Assembly (NCBI GenBank): GCA_016213775.1
Contig: JACQZR010000169.1
Location: 1-64,000, forward strand
Length of the DNA: 64,000 bases
Origin: Acidobacteriota bacterium
Lineage (GTDB): Bacteria; Acidobacteriota; Terriglobia; Bryobacterales; Bryobacteraceae
Direction: 5' to 3'
Numbering within the stretch: position 1 is the first letter of the stretch; the number at the start of each line of letters is the position of its first letter. The position numbers and the translations under genes were made by a program. Shown here piece after piece: positions 25,629-34,320 of the stretch. The notes below the pieces were generated by a model. That model had not been told where the DNA came from, searched no databases, and was given only the letters and a program-made list of their open reading frames with translations.

Positions 25629-26390
25629 ATGAAGACAAATTACCCGCGCGCCCGCTGGGCGGTTGCCGCTTTGGCAGCCGTGGGCTTCGCCTCCCTGAGT
25701 TTTGGCCAGAATCCGCCGGCGGCGCCGTGCGGGAAGTACCTGGTTTACAGCGCTGCCGGTGTATTCAACCCGAATGTGCCTCCAGTCGAAGGAGATCTCG
25801 CTGCCTGGTTCCATGGCACAATCATGGGCCGCACTCCCTTCGAGATCCAGCAGTAGCAGACAAAGGCTGATCAGTACTTTCAGAACACGTTCGGCATCAT
25901 GCCGGGACATTCGATGGCGTTTGGGCTGGATCCGCGCAATGCCTACACCGCTTACTTCATCTCTGGGGAGAACGTGCCCCGCGAGGGGTGGGTTGTGCGG
26001 GACGGGGGTTTCATGGCCGTAACCGGGGACGATGGCAGCGGTGGCATGAAACTTCACGGCACGTGGGGCGGTGCCGCTGGCAAGTGGGTTCCCGCCGGTT
26101 CGTTTGTCGTTTTCGGGGACTACAACATTCGGGTTGCGGGTCCCGGAAACGGGAATGGCAACGACAAGGACGTCCGGAAACCGATCATCATCCACTACGA
26201 GTCCGCTGAGCCCATCATCGGCAACCCCTATCAGGCAGGGATTCTGTTCCAATGCCGGATCTCTCACCCCGAGTTCGGCACGGGTCTTGCTCAGGGGATC
26301 TCGATTCCCAAGTCGACGGCAGACGGCCGGACGATCGCAAACATCCGCAACGTCCTCACCTTCCCCGGGCTTGGCTTCGGTGCGCAATAG
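25629..26390 (+). pseudogene. Secreted protein gene interrupted by an in-frame TAG
   Basis: The frame would encode 253 aa but codon 76 (25854-25856) is TAG in the context EIQQ-stop-QTKAD, one base from CAG. Signal peptide at residues 1-25 (ends SFGQ). The downstream part (PGHSMAFGLDPRNAYTAYFISGENVPREG split, then KLHGTWGGAAGKWVPAG and ESAEPIIGNPYQAG) keeps normal codon use for another 530 nt, so the interruption is recent, a sequencing error, or suppressed. I do not recognise the family. It cannot be a Sec codon because it is TAG. Confidence 0.6.
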
Positions 26391-26420
26391 TCTGATCAAC
26401 ACCCCCTGGAGTTTCGCGCA

Positions 26421-26451
26421 GCGGTGGAGGGCTATCCGACGCCTCCACCGC
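26421..26451 (+). terminator. Hairpin after the interrupted secreted gene
   Basis: Perfect 10-bp stem GCGGTGGAGG/CCTCCACCGC with an 11-nt loop, 30 nt after the stop at 26390. No U-tract follows. It is probably a transcript end or a stabilising structure. Confidence 0.5.
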
Positions 26452-26544
26452 GCCGGCGACACCCGGCTTTCTACACTCGGGCTTGCTGCCGCCTCCCTTT
26501 GAAGCGCGTTACCGAATCTGCAATCCGAGCGAATCTTTCTCATT

Positions 26545-27099
26545 ATGATCACGCGTATCATCCCCTTAGCTCTCCTCGCCTTGGCAACGATGGCAAGCAC
26601 GCCGCTCCGCGCGGCCTCGCCGCAAGTGGGACAGGTGGCACCCGATTTCCAATTGAGATCACTCGGGGGTGAAGAAGTCCGCTTCGCAGACCTGGTGAAG
26701 CAGGGAACCGCGGTCCTCATTGTGCTTCGTGGGTACCCCGGCTACCAGTGCCCAATCTGCAATCGCCAAGTTCAGGAGTTCATCGCCAAGGCCAAGGCTT
26801 TCGCCAATGCCGGCGCGCGGGTCGTGATGGTGTACCCGGGCCCTCCCGATCATCTCGAAGAAAGGGCCGCCGAGTTCATAGCTGACAAGAAGTTCCCTGA
26901 GAACTTCCACCACCTCCTCGACCCGGATTATCGATTCACGAATCTCTATTCGCTTCGATGGAATGCTCCGCGGGAAACGGCTTATCCATCCACTTTCATC
27001 GTTGGCACGGACCGTAAAGTGAGGCTCGCGAAAGTCAGCACTACCCATGGGGGAAGGTCCAGCGCCGCTGAGATCCTCGCCATCCTCGAGGCGAAGTAG
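26545..27099 (+). CDS. Exported peroxiredoxin (AhpC/TSA-type redoxin)
   Basis: 184 aa with a signal peptide to about residue 24. Redoxin fold: GQVAPDFQLRSLGGEEV, then YPGYQCPICNRQVQEF with a CxxC, ARVVMVYPGP, and YPSTFIVGTDRKV. Both active-site residues are Cys, unlike the seleno-redoxin at 4054-5160. Probably a periplasmic thiol peroxidase. It is followed 21 nt later by the carrier gene. Confidence 0.85.
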   Translation: MITRIIPLALLALATMASTPLRAASPQVGQVAPDFQLRSLGGEEVRFADLVKQGTAVLIVLRGYPGYQCPICNRQVQEFIAKAKAFANAGARVVMVYPGPPDHLEERAAEFIADKKFPENFHHLLDPDYRFTNLYSLRWNAPRETAYPSTFIVGTDRKVRLAKVSTTHGGRSSAAEILAILEAK

Positions 27100-27120
27100 T
27101 GCCACAGGCCGGAGTCGTCG

Positions 27121-28461
27121 ATGCCCACCCACTCAACCCACAGAGCACCGGCCGCGCGACCAAGCCCGCAACCGTGGAACAGCGCTCTGCCTTCGCTCGC
27201 TCTGCTTCTCTTGACCGCTTCCTTTACGATCACTAAGACCGGGCGTGACGTAGTCTACGTCCACGGCGGGGGCGTGAAAGATCTGCCGCTCGCCTATCTC
27301 TGTATTTCGATCTTGGCTCCGGTGGTCGCCATGGCGACACTTGCGGCGATGGTGAAGTGGGGATCGCGGAAAGTCCGTGTTGCCTTGCCAATGGCCGTCG
27401 CCATCCTTCTGTTGACTGCCCCCTACTGGGCGAACTCCAGACCTGCCTTGGCCTTTCTGTTCATCTTCATCCCCGTCATATTCGGCGTTATCCTCTCTGC
27501 GGCCTGGCTGCTCGCTGCAGAATCAGTCGTTGGCGGTCAGGACGAGCGGATCCGTGCTTTCTCGGTGATCGGGGCGGCGTCTATGCTCGGCAGCGTCGCG
27601 GGGGCTGGTGCAGCCCGGATCATGGCGGCCTCGGTCGATCCAAGCCAATACTTCACAATCGGCGCGGTGATTCTCCTGGCTGCTTCTGCTTTGATCGCCG
27701 CAGGTCACCACTTCATTCCGCGCCTTCCGTCGGCGTACAATCCATCTGGCGACCTGATACCGCCCCTCCCGAGCCTGAAGCCGCTCTTGGCCGAGGCCTT
27801 CGTCCGCTCCCTCTTCATCGTGGTGATCGCGGCGAGTGCCACGGGCGTTTTGGTTGAATACCTCTTTTACGCAAACGCCAGCAACTCCCCCACGGCGTCG
27901 AGTGGCGGCGCGACATACTTCGCAAATCTTTATCTGTGGCTGAACGGCGGCGGTCTTGCCCTTCAACTCGCGGCGCTCCCGTTTCTCCAGCGGAGGCTCG
28001 GTCTTGGCCAAAGCCTGTTGCTGGTACCGGCAGCCGTTTGCGTCACATCACTCTTGTTTGCAGTCCGTTTCGTGCCTGCGAGCACCCTTCGCATTGTTGA
28101 GGGGGGCCTGAAGTCCTCGTTCTACCGTTCCGGATGGGAGCAGTCCTATACCCTTGTTGCGAAGGACGTACGTGCCGTGACTAGAATCCTGATCGACGGG
28201 GTGGCGAGCCGCCTCGGGGAGGGCATCGCCGCCTTGGGGCTGATGATCGGGCTGGCGCCTCTGCCGTCTACATGGAACCGACCGGCGATTACTGCGGTGG
28301 CTCTGCTCGGTGTTGTCCTGACGTGGGCGGTCTCGGTCAACACCATGCGGAAGCTGATCGAAGGACATGAAGCTTGTGTGGTTGCCTCAGAACGCGATCC
28401 GGAAGGGCATCCGGTGGACGGCTGCGCCCTCACGGCGACGCTCGGTAGGCGGCTGGCCTGA
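27121..28461 (+). CDS. ADP/ATP-carrier-like (NTT/MFS) membrane protein
   Basis: 446 aa with 10-12 hydrophobic segments. It resembles the non-mitochondrial ADP/ATP carrier-like proteins found in free-living bacteria: N-terminal ITKTGRDVVYV, LKSSFYRSGWEQSYTLV (compare the conserved FRSxWEQ motif) and a DGVASRLGEG motif. Transport substrate is not known; most free-living members are unlikely to import ATP. The stop overlaps the next start (TGATG), so it is coupled to the GT-C gene. Confidence 0.75.
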   Translation: MPTHSTHRAPAARPSPQPWNSALPSLALLLLTASFTITKTGRDVVYVHGGGVKDLPLAYLCISILAPVVAMATLAAMVKWGSRKVRVALPMAVAILLLTAPYWANSRPALAFLFIFIPVIFGVILSAAWLLAAESVVGGQDERIRAFSVIGAASMLGSVAGAGAARIMAASVDPSQYFTIGAVILLAASALIAAGHHFIPRLPSAYNPSGDLIPPLPSLKPLLAEAFVRSLFIVVIAASATGVLVEYLFYANASNSPTASSGGATYFANLYLWLNGGGLALQLAALPFLQRRLGLGQSLLLVPAAVCVTSLLFAVRFVPASTLRIVEGGLKSSFYRSGWEQSYTLVAKDVRAVTRILIDGVASRLGEGIAALGLMIGLAPLPSTWNRPAITAVALLGVVLTWAVSVNTMRKLIEGHEACVVASERDPEGHPVDGCALTATLGRRLA

Positions 28462-29825
28462 TGGATAGCATCGCCGGAATTCCGCGGTCAATCGGGAGTC
28501 TGCGCGAGCCGATGGAACCGGTCACTCTGCTTGGCGCGGTGCTTCTGGTGGTTAGCGCCTGCTTGCTCCGGCCCTTCGGCGATCTGGAAATCCTTTCGAA
28601 CGTCGTGCCGTTCCTTGGCGGCGCCTCGGTGATGTGCCTCGGCTTCCTGTTGACCCTGCGAACTCGCTCGATTGGACCGCTGTGGTTTTGGCTGGTAGCG
28701 GTGGGCGTCAGAATCGTGTTGTCTGGGATGCAGCCTGGCAACGACATCTTCCGCTACATCTGGGAAGGCGAGGTTCAAAACGCCGGGTACAGTCCCTACT
28801 GCCTCGCCCCGGATTCCCAGGCCCTCTCGCCTCTCAGAGACTCTTTCTGGAGCCTGGTCAAGCACAAACAGGTTTCGGCGATCTATCCTCCATTGGCCGA
28901 GCTGGCATTCCGCGCCGTGACCGCAGTATCTGCCAGTGTTTTGGCTATGAAGCTCGTATTCATTGCCGCCGATCTTGCTATCTGCTGGCTCGTCTTCCAT
29001 CGGTACGGCGGTAGTCTGGCTCTGGGATATGCTTGGAATCCTCTGGTTCTGTACAGCTTCGCGGGCGGTGGACACTACGACAGCTTGTTTATCCTTGCCG
29101 TCACCGGCGCCTTCCATCTCTGGGATAGCAAGGCTTCGCCGTCGAACCGGTTAGCATGTGTCACACTTCTCGGGGCGGGCGTTGCGCTCAAGTGGCTCTG
29201 TCTGCCCGTGCTTGGTTGGGCCTTATGGAAGACGTGGCGCCTTGACGGCTTGAAGCGGTTTTTCCTCGCTATGTGCGCATCGACCGTCCCGTTCGGCTTT
29301 GCCTGGTCTATCGTCGCCTTGGCGCAGTGGAGTTGCCCCCTCGTGCCGGCGGACTTCACACGTGTTGCCCGGAGCGCCGAGGCACTCCCGGCATTGGTGG
29401 AGTGGCTCCTACCTTCCAACCATTTGCTCAACAAGAACTCCAGTTACCTCGCGATTTTCGGGCTTCTCTCGGTTGTGCTGCTCTGGCGGCAAAACTCCAT
29501 TCAGCGGGCCGGCCATTCAGTGATGTCGGCGGCGCTCCTGACAACGCCCATGTTCCACGCATGGTACGGAACTTGGATCATGCCACTCCTGCTGGAGGAG
29601 CGAAGCCGAGGCTCCATCGCTCTCAGTCTCTCCGCGTTCGTGTATTTCTGGCTTCATCACACGGCCGGGCAGCCAGGAGGAATTTGGCATCAGTCCTGGT
29701 GGGAGAAGGTGCTGCTTTGGGGGCCTTTCATCGCCGGCCTGCTTTGGGATCACCGGACGCGACGGCGCGGCGGTCCGCGACGAGACGATTCAGACGGATC
29801 ACGAACTGATTGCGTCGTTACCTGA
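28461..29825 (+). CDS. GT-C fold polyprenyl-phosphate-dependent glycosyltransferase
   Basis: 454 aa, about 10 membrane helices. GT87/MptA-like features: GNDIFRYIWEGEVQNAGYSPYCLAP (quoted as GNDIFRYIWEGE; the acidic residues of this first loop are catalytic in GT-C enzymes), then AIYPPLAEL, and a loop GGGHYDSL. It would use a lipid-linked sugar on the periplasmic face of the membrane. Members of this type accompany the DUF2064 and GT2 transferases of arsenosugar or 'rSAM/selenodomain' loci. Confidence 0.75.
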   Translation: MDSIAGIPRSIGSLREPMEPVTLLGAVLLVVSACLLRPFGDLEILSNVVPFLGGASVMCLGFLLTLRTRSIGPLWFWLVAVGVRIVLSGMQPGNDIFRYIWEGEVQNAGYSPYCLAPDSQALSPLRDSFWSLVKHKQVSAIYPPLAELAFRAVTAVSASVLAMKLVFIAADLAICWLVFHRYGGSLALGYAWNPLVLYSFAGGGHYDSLFILAVTGAFHLWDSKASPSNRLACVTLLGAGVALKWLCLPVLGWALWKTWRLDGLKRFFLAMCASTVPFGFAWSIVALAQWSCPLVPADFTRVARSAEALPALVEWLLPSNHLLNKNSSYLAIFGLLSVVLLWRQNSIQRAGHSVMSAALLTTPMFHAWYGTWIMPLLLEERSRGSIALSLSAFVYFWLHHTAGQPGGIWHQSWWEKVLLWGPFIAGLLWDHRTRRRGGPRRDDSDGSRTDCVVT

Positions 29826-29875
29826 ATGCTGTTCCAGCCGAATACGGAGAAGGGCCTGAGGAGGGCCGTTGCAGC

Positions 29876-30196
29876 ATGACGAGAACTCGATTCTTACGAC
29901 TGGTGTCTGCGGCCGTAGTGGTCTCCACCGCAATCGCCGCTGAGAAGAAGGAGCGATTTGTCCTCGAGGTCCACCGCCTGGTTTGAGAGGAGTGCCGCCA
30001 CTCGGTCGAGGAGGCATTGCTCAAAGTGAAAGGGGTGCTCGAGGTCTACGCGGACCTCCGGGCCAGCGAGGTAGAGGTGATCGCGCGCAAGGGGGAGGTT
30101 GCGGCCCTAGTCCTGGTCGAGACTGTCAACAAGACGCAAGATAGCGAGCACGGCTTTCAGGCTAAGCTGAAGAAGGGCCCGGAGCCTGTCGAGTGA
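29876..30196 (+). CDS. Selenocysteine-containing HMA (heavy-metal-associated) domain protein
   Basis: 106 aa if TGA at 29984-29986 (codon 37) is Sec. Signal peptide MTRTRFLRLVSAAVVVSTAIAA is quoted as residues 1-22. The mature part has the ferredoxin-like HMA pattern: FVLEVHRLV-U-EECRHSVEEALLKVKGVLEVYAD; the metal site that is CxxC in MerP and copper chaperones is UxxC here. It follows the GT-C gene and its stop overlaps the GTG of the DUF2064 gene (GTGA). Shine-Dalgarno GGAGG about 10 nt upstream. Gene callers would miss it because neither half is long. Likely a periplasmic Hg, Cu or similar metal-binding redox protein; it lies next to the mer operon. Confidence 0.8.
29998..30014 (+). promoter_or_regulatory. 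SECIS-like hairpin of the HMA selenoprotein gene
   Basis: CTC-GGTC-GAG upper stem-loop, extended by CC/GG below an A versus GA internal loop. A TGCC/GGCA pairing (29993-29996 with 30013-30016) is an alternative lower stem. The GGUC loop starts 18 nt after the UGA, at the distance expected of a bacterial SECIS. The upper stem is only 3 bp, so this is the weakest of the three. Confidence 0.55.
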
Positions 30197-30942
30197 CTTG
30201 GGCTCGTGCGATTTCGATGAGAGAGCCGAATGTGCCCAAACGTCCGCTGATTATTCTGTTTGCCAAGGCGCCGGCGGCGGGGCGAGTCAAGACAAGACTG
30301 CTGCCGCTGCTTTCGCCAGACCAGACAGTGGAACTTCACAGAGCCATGGTGTTGGATACCCTGGAGACGCTGCAGCGACTCCGGCACATCGCCGACATTG
30401 AGCTGCACACCGATCTTCCCACGAATGATTGGGCGGTGTTCCCATTCCCACGGCGGCTGCAGCCAGATGGAGGGCTCGGCCAACGGCTTTGGGTGACTAT
30501 GGCTCGGGCGCTTGGAGAAGGACACGCAAGAGTGCTCATTCTTGGCAGCGATTCACCGGGTTTGCCCGCGGCTCATGTGACCGGCCTGCTCGAATCCACA
30601 GCCGATGTCAAACTGGGGCCAACCGAGGACGGCGGATTCTATGGCATCTCCGCGAGACGTGTCACGCCAGAGATGTTCGACGGCATACGCTGGTCGACGG
30701 CCCACACCCTTGCCGATACGCGTGTGGCCCTGCAAAGGATCGGCCTCTCTGTCGAAACCGGCGAGGATTGGTTTGACGTCGACGAGCCTGGGGATCTTAT
30801 CCGGCTCACAACGATGGGGTGCGCGGGACTCCACCTGACTTCGTGGCTCGACACCTTCTACCAGGGAGGCAGCCGGCCGAATCGCGGAATCGCAAACCAA
30901 GGTCAACCCGCGCAGCAAGATAGCTTTTTCACGTCCCGGTGA
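30193..30942 (+). CDS. DUF2064 / TIGR04282-type glycosyltransferase (rSAM/selenodomain-associated transferase 1)
   Basis: 249 aa. A nucleotidyl/glycosyl-transferase-like fold: IILFAKAPAAGRVKTRLLP, VLILGSDSPGLPAAHV, GPTEDGGFYGI, GIRWST and DWFDVDEPGDL. This is the DUF2064 family, known as transferase 1 of the rSAM/selenodomain or arsenosugar loci. GTG start overlaps the selenoprotein stop and has GGAG 8 nt upstream; an ATG at 30217 or GTG at 30232 are alternatives. Its 3' end overlaps merA convergently by 40 nt. Confidence 0.88.
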   Translation: MTWARAISMREPNVPKRPLIILFAKAPAAGRVKTRLLPLLSPDQTVELHRAMVLDTLETLQRLRHIADIELHTDLPTNDWAVFPFPRRLQPDGGLGQRLWVTMARALGEGHARVLILGSDSPGLPAAHVTGLLESTADVKLGPTEDGGFYGISARRVTPEMFDGIRWSTAHTLADTRVALQRIGLSVETGEDWFDVDEPGDLIRLTTMGCAGLHLTSWLDTFYQGGSRPNRGIANQGQPAQQDSFFTSR

Positions 30943-32369
30943 AAGGCTTGGGCAGCTAGTTTCACGCCTTCGACGGCCGCCAGATACGGAAAGATGGTGT
31001 CCGCGAGTTGGTAGGTTGTCAGGCCCGCCTTGAGGGCCATGACGACAGTCTGGATGCTGTCGCCGGCTTCGGGCGCAAGGATTGTGCCCCCTAACAGCAA
31101 ATCGTTCCTGCGTTCCGCCACCAACTTGATGAGACCGCGCGTATCGCGGCTGGCGATGAATCTGGGGACATTGTCGAGCGTAATGAGGCTCGTCATGACA
31201 TCGTAGCCCGCGGCCTTCGCGGCCGCTTCGGTCAGTCCGGCGGCTGCGACTTGAGGGTCGGTAAACACGACCGAAGGCATGGCCACGTTGCTGTAGGCTT
31301 GGGTGTTGCCAGTCAGCGCGTTCCTGGCGGCGAGTTTGCCGCCGTAAGCGGCCATGTAGACAAACATGTCCTGTCCAGTCACGTCTCCAACGGCGTAGAC
31401 ATCAGGGTGGCTGGTTTGCATCTGTGCGTTGATGATGATGCTACCGTTGCGTTGCAGCGCGATGCCGGCTTTCTCCAGGCGAAGACTCGCGGTATTGGCC
31501 CTGCGGCCAGTAGCAACCAGGACCTGTTCAGCGCGGATGATTTTCTCCCCTTCCGGAGTCTGGCAGGTAAGCGCGACGCCTCGATTGGCATTCTCAATTG
31601 TTTGGTAGCTGACGCCTTGCCAGACTGTGACGCCTTCCCGGCTGATATACTCTGCAAGCGCCTCGCTCACTTCGTGTTCGGATTCAGGTAGCAGGCGGCT
31701 TCGGCAGCATATGGTGACTTTGACGCCCGCCCGCGCAAACATTTGGCCCAATTCGACACCAATGATGCCGCCACCGATGACAAGCAGCGATTCCGGCAGC
31801 TTCTCCAGAGCGAGAGCGGTTGTACTGTCAAGCAAGGCCACGCTTTGAATGCCGTTGATCGGCGGCCGCGTGGAGGAGGACCCGGTAGCCAGGATGATCT
31901 TCTTCGGGTGATAGAGTACGCCGTTGACCTCCACTTCCGTACCTTCGCCGGTAAATTGCGCTCTGGCTTGCACATAGGCGATGTTCGGATACTGGGTAAG
32001 CAGGTCCTGATATTTGGTTTTGCGGAGGGCATCGACAAGAGCCTGCTTCTGTTTCACGACATCCCCCCAATTGGAGATCGTCGAGAACCCCTTGATTCCA
32101 TCGAACCGGCCTGCCTCCTTTCCGTCATAGACGGCCTGCATGGCGCGAATCAGCGTTTTTGATGGCACGCAGCCCACGTTTACACAAGTTCCGCCGATCG
32201 TCCCTTCGCCAGCCATCACGACCCGTGCGCCAGCCTCCGCCGCCGTGATGGCAGCGGAAAAAGCGGCCGATCCCGCGCCAATGATCAGAATGTCCGGCTT
32301 GGTCTGCCCATGATCCGGACTCGATGCAAGCTCTTTGTTGGGCTCAACTACACAGCAATCGTGCGCCAT
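30903..32369 (-). CDS. merA: Mercuric reductase
   Basis: 488 aa, disulfide-oxidoreductase flavoprotein that reduces Hg(II) to Hg(0) with NADPH. FAD motif IIGAGSAA, redox pair GGTCVNVGCVPSK, NAD motif VIGGGIIG, FAD motif DVYAVGDVTG, and the C-terminal vicinal Cys pair (LSCCAG) that hands Hg to the active site. There is no N-terminal HMA domain, although the N-terminus has DCC (residues 4-6) that might bind Hg. Third gene of the merTPA operon, after merP. Confidence 0.95.
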   Translation of the reverse strand: MAHDCCVVEPNKELASSPDHGQTKPDILIIGAGSAAFSAAITAAEAGARVVMAGEGTIGGTCVNVGCVPSKTLIRAMQAVYDGKEAGRFDGIKGFSTISNWGDVVKQKQALVDALRKTKYQDLLTQYPNIAYVQARAQFTGEGTEVEVNGVLYHPKKIILATGSSSTRPPINGIQSVALLDSTTALALEKLPESLLVIGGGIIGVELGQMFARAGVKVTICCRSRLLPESEHEVSEALAEYISREGVTVWQGVSYQTIENANRGVALTCQTPEGEKIIRAEQVLVATGRRANTASLRLEKAGIALQRNGSIIINAQMQTSHPDVYAVGDVTGQDMFVYMAAYGGKLAARNALTGNTQAYSNVAMPSVVFTDPQVAAAGLTEAAAKAAGYDVMTSLITLDNVPRFIASRDTRGLIKLVAERRNDLLLGGTILAPEAGDSIQTVVMALKAGLTTYQLADTIFPYLAAVEGVKLAAQAFHRDVKKLSCCAG

Positions 32370-32414
32370 GGATTCCTCCGCTTCGAGTTCTTGCCGATCG
32401 GAACGCCCGTAAAC

Positions 32415-32699
32415 TCACCGCTTCTCGGTAGCGGGATAGCCGGCATTCTTGATGGCATCCTTCAGCTTCTCGACGTTCGCCTTTGCGTCATCGTAGACCA
32501 CAATGGCCTCCTTCTTCTCGAAGCTGACTTCAGCCTTCTCGACGCCCTGCACCTTGGCGAGCGCCGTCTTCACGGTGATCGGGCAAGCCGCGCAGGTCAT
32601 GCCGGGCACGGATAGTCTGACCGTTTTCGTCTCTGCCAGAGCAGGCGCGGCCGAAATCGCTCCAAGAGCGATGACTGCCACGAGTGACAGGATTTTCAT
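32415..32699 (-). CDS. merP: Periplasmic mercury-binding protein MerP
   Basis: 94 aa. Signal peptide to about residue 22 (PALA) and an HMA domain with GMTCAACPITV, where the two Cys bind Hg(II), then VSFEKKEAIVVYDD. It collects Hg in the periplasm and passes it to MerT. It lies 15 nt after merT and 45 nt before merA. Standard Cys version, which contrasts with the UxxC protein at 29876-30196. Confidence 0.95.
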   Translation of the reverse strand: MKILSLVAVIALGAISAAPALAETKTVRLSVPGMTCAACPITVKTALAKVQGVEKAEVSFEKKEAIVVYDDAKANVEKLKDAIKNAGYPATEKR

Positions 32700-32714
32700 T
32701 GTAGGACCTCCAAT

Positions 32715-33101
32715 TTAGTAGAACAGCGGTAGAAGGTAGGGGAAGGCGATCGCGATAAGCACGAGCGCCGCCACAACCAAGAACAGGAATCTGTACGTCT
32801 TCTGGACCTGGGGAATGGCGCAGACCTCTCCCGGCTGGCAGGCCTTCGCTGGCCGGAAAATGTGCCGGTGTGCAAAAAAGAGCGCAATCAGGGCTGCGCC
32901 GATAAAGAGGGGGCGAAAGGGTTCGAGCAGGGTCAGATTGCCGATCCAGGCCCCGCTGACTCCAAGCAACACCAGCACGAGCGGACCGAGACAGCAAGTC
33001 GATGCGACGATGGCCGCGAGGGCCCCCACAAAGAGACCCATCCGGCCTTTGCGACCCGAGGCCGTTGCAGGTTTCTGTCCATCGATCAACGCTTTAGCCA
33101 T
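32715..33101 (-). CDS. merT: Mercuric ion transporter MerT
   Basis: 128 aa with three membrane helices. The Cys pair in helix 1 (ASTCCLGPL) and the second pair in the cytoplasmic loop (ACQPGEVC) are those that relay Hg(II) into the cell. First gene of the mer structural operon, transcribed from the mer operator at 33127-33166. Confidence 0.95.
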   Translation of the reverse strand: MAKALIDGQKPATASGRKGRMGLFVGALAAIVASTCCLGPLVLVLLGVSGAWIGNLTLLEPFRPLFIGAALIALFFAHRHIFRPAKACQPGEVCAIPQVQKTYRFLFLVVAALVLIAIAFPYLLPLFY

Positions 33102-33126
33102 GTATGCATCTGCCTTGTGCTCTAGC

Positions 33127-33166
33127 TTGACTTCAGTGTAGACTCCGTACTAGAGTACGGAGTCAA
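33127..33166 (-). promoter_or_regulatory. mer operator/promoter
   Basis: Perfect dyad GACTCCGTAC-TAGA-GTACGGAGTC (33141-33164). On the minus strand the merT promoter has -35 TTGACT (33161-33166) and -10-like TACACT (33135-33140) with a 20-bp spacer (19 bp if the -10 is shifted by one). The over-long spacer and the dyad between the elements are the hallmark of MerR control by DNA untwisting. Confidence 0.9.
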
Positions 33167-33177
33167 GAGAATTCTTC

Positions 33178-33585
33178 GTGAAGAAGACACTAACCATAGG
33201 CCGGGTGGCCGAACTGGCGGGCGTCAACGTAGAGACGGTTCGCTACTATCAACGGCGTGGGCTGCTTCAGGAACCGAAGAAGCCGAGCGCGGGCTACCGG
33301 CAGTATGGGCCAGAAACCGTGGACCGGCTTCGATTTATCAAGCGCGCGCAAGCGCTCGGCTTCACGTTGGAAGAAAGCTCCGAGCTGCTACGTTTCGAGA
33401 AAGCCTGCGCGTGCGCCGAAACGAGGACCCTCGCTGCGCACAAACTGGAACTCATCGATGAGAAGGTGAGGGCGCTGAGCGCCATGCGGAACGTTTTGGG
33501 GGATCTCATCCAGCGATGCGACGTCGAGGAGTCCAAAGATGGATGTCCCATCATCCAGGCGCTATCCCGGGACGCTGCCGCCTGA
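33178..33585 (+). CDS. merR: Mercury-responsive regulator MerR
   Basis: 135 aa. N-terminal winged helix (TIGRVAELAGVNVETVRYYQRRGLL), long dimerisation helix, and three Hg-binding Cys: the pair in KACACAETR (about residues 79-81; one of these is the canonical Cys) and those in RCDVEESKDGCP (about 114 and 123). GTG start. Divergent from merTPA across the operator. It represses and then activates the operon on Hg(II) binding. Confidence 0.95.
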   Translation: MKKTLTIGRVAELAGVNVETVRYYQRRGLLQEPKKPSAGYRQYGPETVDRLRFIKRAQALGFTLEESSELLRFEKACACAETRTLAAHKLELIDEKVRALSAMRNVLGDLIQRCDVEESKDGCPIIQALSRDAAA

Positions 33586-34320
33586 GTGCCGCTCGGATGA
33601 TCTGGAACCCCGGCTCATGTAAAGCATTACCAGCACCCGGACAATTCGCAGGCCTGCGCGGATGCCGCCGATCAGCGATCCGCCGATCTTGGAACGCCCG
33701 CCGCGCCGAGGCAAGGATTGTACGGGGATCTCAACGACTCGCAGCCGCTCCTCCACCGCGCGAACCTGCATTTCGAGCGTCCACCCCCACGTGCGGTCCT
33801 CCATTCGAATCCTCTCGAGGGCGCTTCGGCGGATCAATCGGAATGGCCCCATGTCCTGGTATCGGTATCCCCACCCCCAGGCGATGCTCGTGGTTGCAAT
33901 GACATTTCCGATCCGCTGAGCAAGGCTGACGCCCGTCGGGCCCTTTTGTGGACTTTGCCGGGCGCCCAACACGAAATCGTGATTCAGCGCGTATCTAAGG
34001 AAGTCCGGCAAGCGGCTGAAGTCATCGCTTCCGTCAGCGTCGCAAAACAGAATCCAGTCCACTTCTGTTGGTAGCCCCTGCAGCCCTCTCCAACAAGCTG
34101 CGCCATAGCCTCGTCGAGGCTCAGCGAGTGCGTCCGCGCCGGCTTCCCGTGCGATGGTGGCGGTGTCATCTGTGCTGCCGTTGTCGACCACTCGAACATA
34201 GGGGATGCCGGCTTGCCTGAGAGATCGAACCACATAGGCGATCGAGTCGCCTTCGTTCAGTGCAGGGATGATCGCGGCGATAACCGGAGAGGAATTCGGC
34301 ATTGAGGCCGCCAAGATCAA
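33562..34320 (-). CDS. Family 2 glycosyltransferase (dolichol-phosphate-mannosyltransferase-like)
   Basis: 252 aa. GT-A fold: AAIIPALNEGDSIAYVV, VVDNGSTDDTA, the DXD-like LFCDADGSDD, and MGPFRLIRRSALE, as in cytoplasmic dolichol-P-mannose/UDP-GlcNAc transferases. It has no membrane anchor, or at most a weak C-terminal hydrophobic stretch. The start overlaps the anti-sigma stop (ATGA), and its 3' end overlaps merR convergently by 24 nt. Function in polysaccharide or glycolipid making is inferred. Confidence 0.85.
   Translation of the reverse strand: MILAASMPNSSPVIAAIIPALNEGDSIAYVVRSLRQAGIPYVRVVDNGSTDDTATIAREAGADALAEPRRGYGAACWRGLQGLPTEVDWILFCDADGSDDFSRLPDFLRYALNHDFVLGARQSPQKGPTGVSLAQRIGNVIATTSIAWGWGYRYQDMGPFRLIRRSALERIRMEDRTWGWTLEMQVRAVEERLRVVEIPVQSLPRRGGRSKIGGSLIGGIRAGLRIVRVLVMLYMSRGSRSSERHSGGSVPG

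Noticed and set aside
25854-25856. TAG as a recoded (pyrrolysine-type) codon
   Set aside because: No pyl genes are seen, and the Gln context with one-base distance from CAG suggests a mutation or error.
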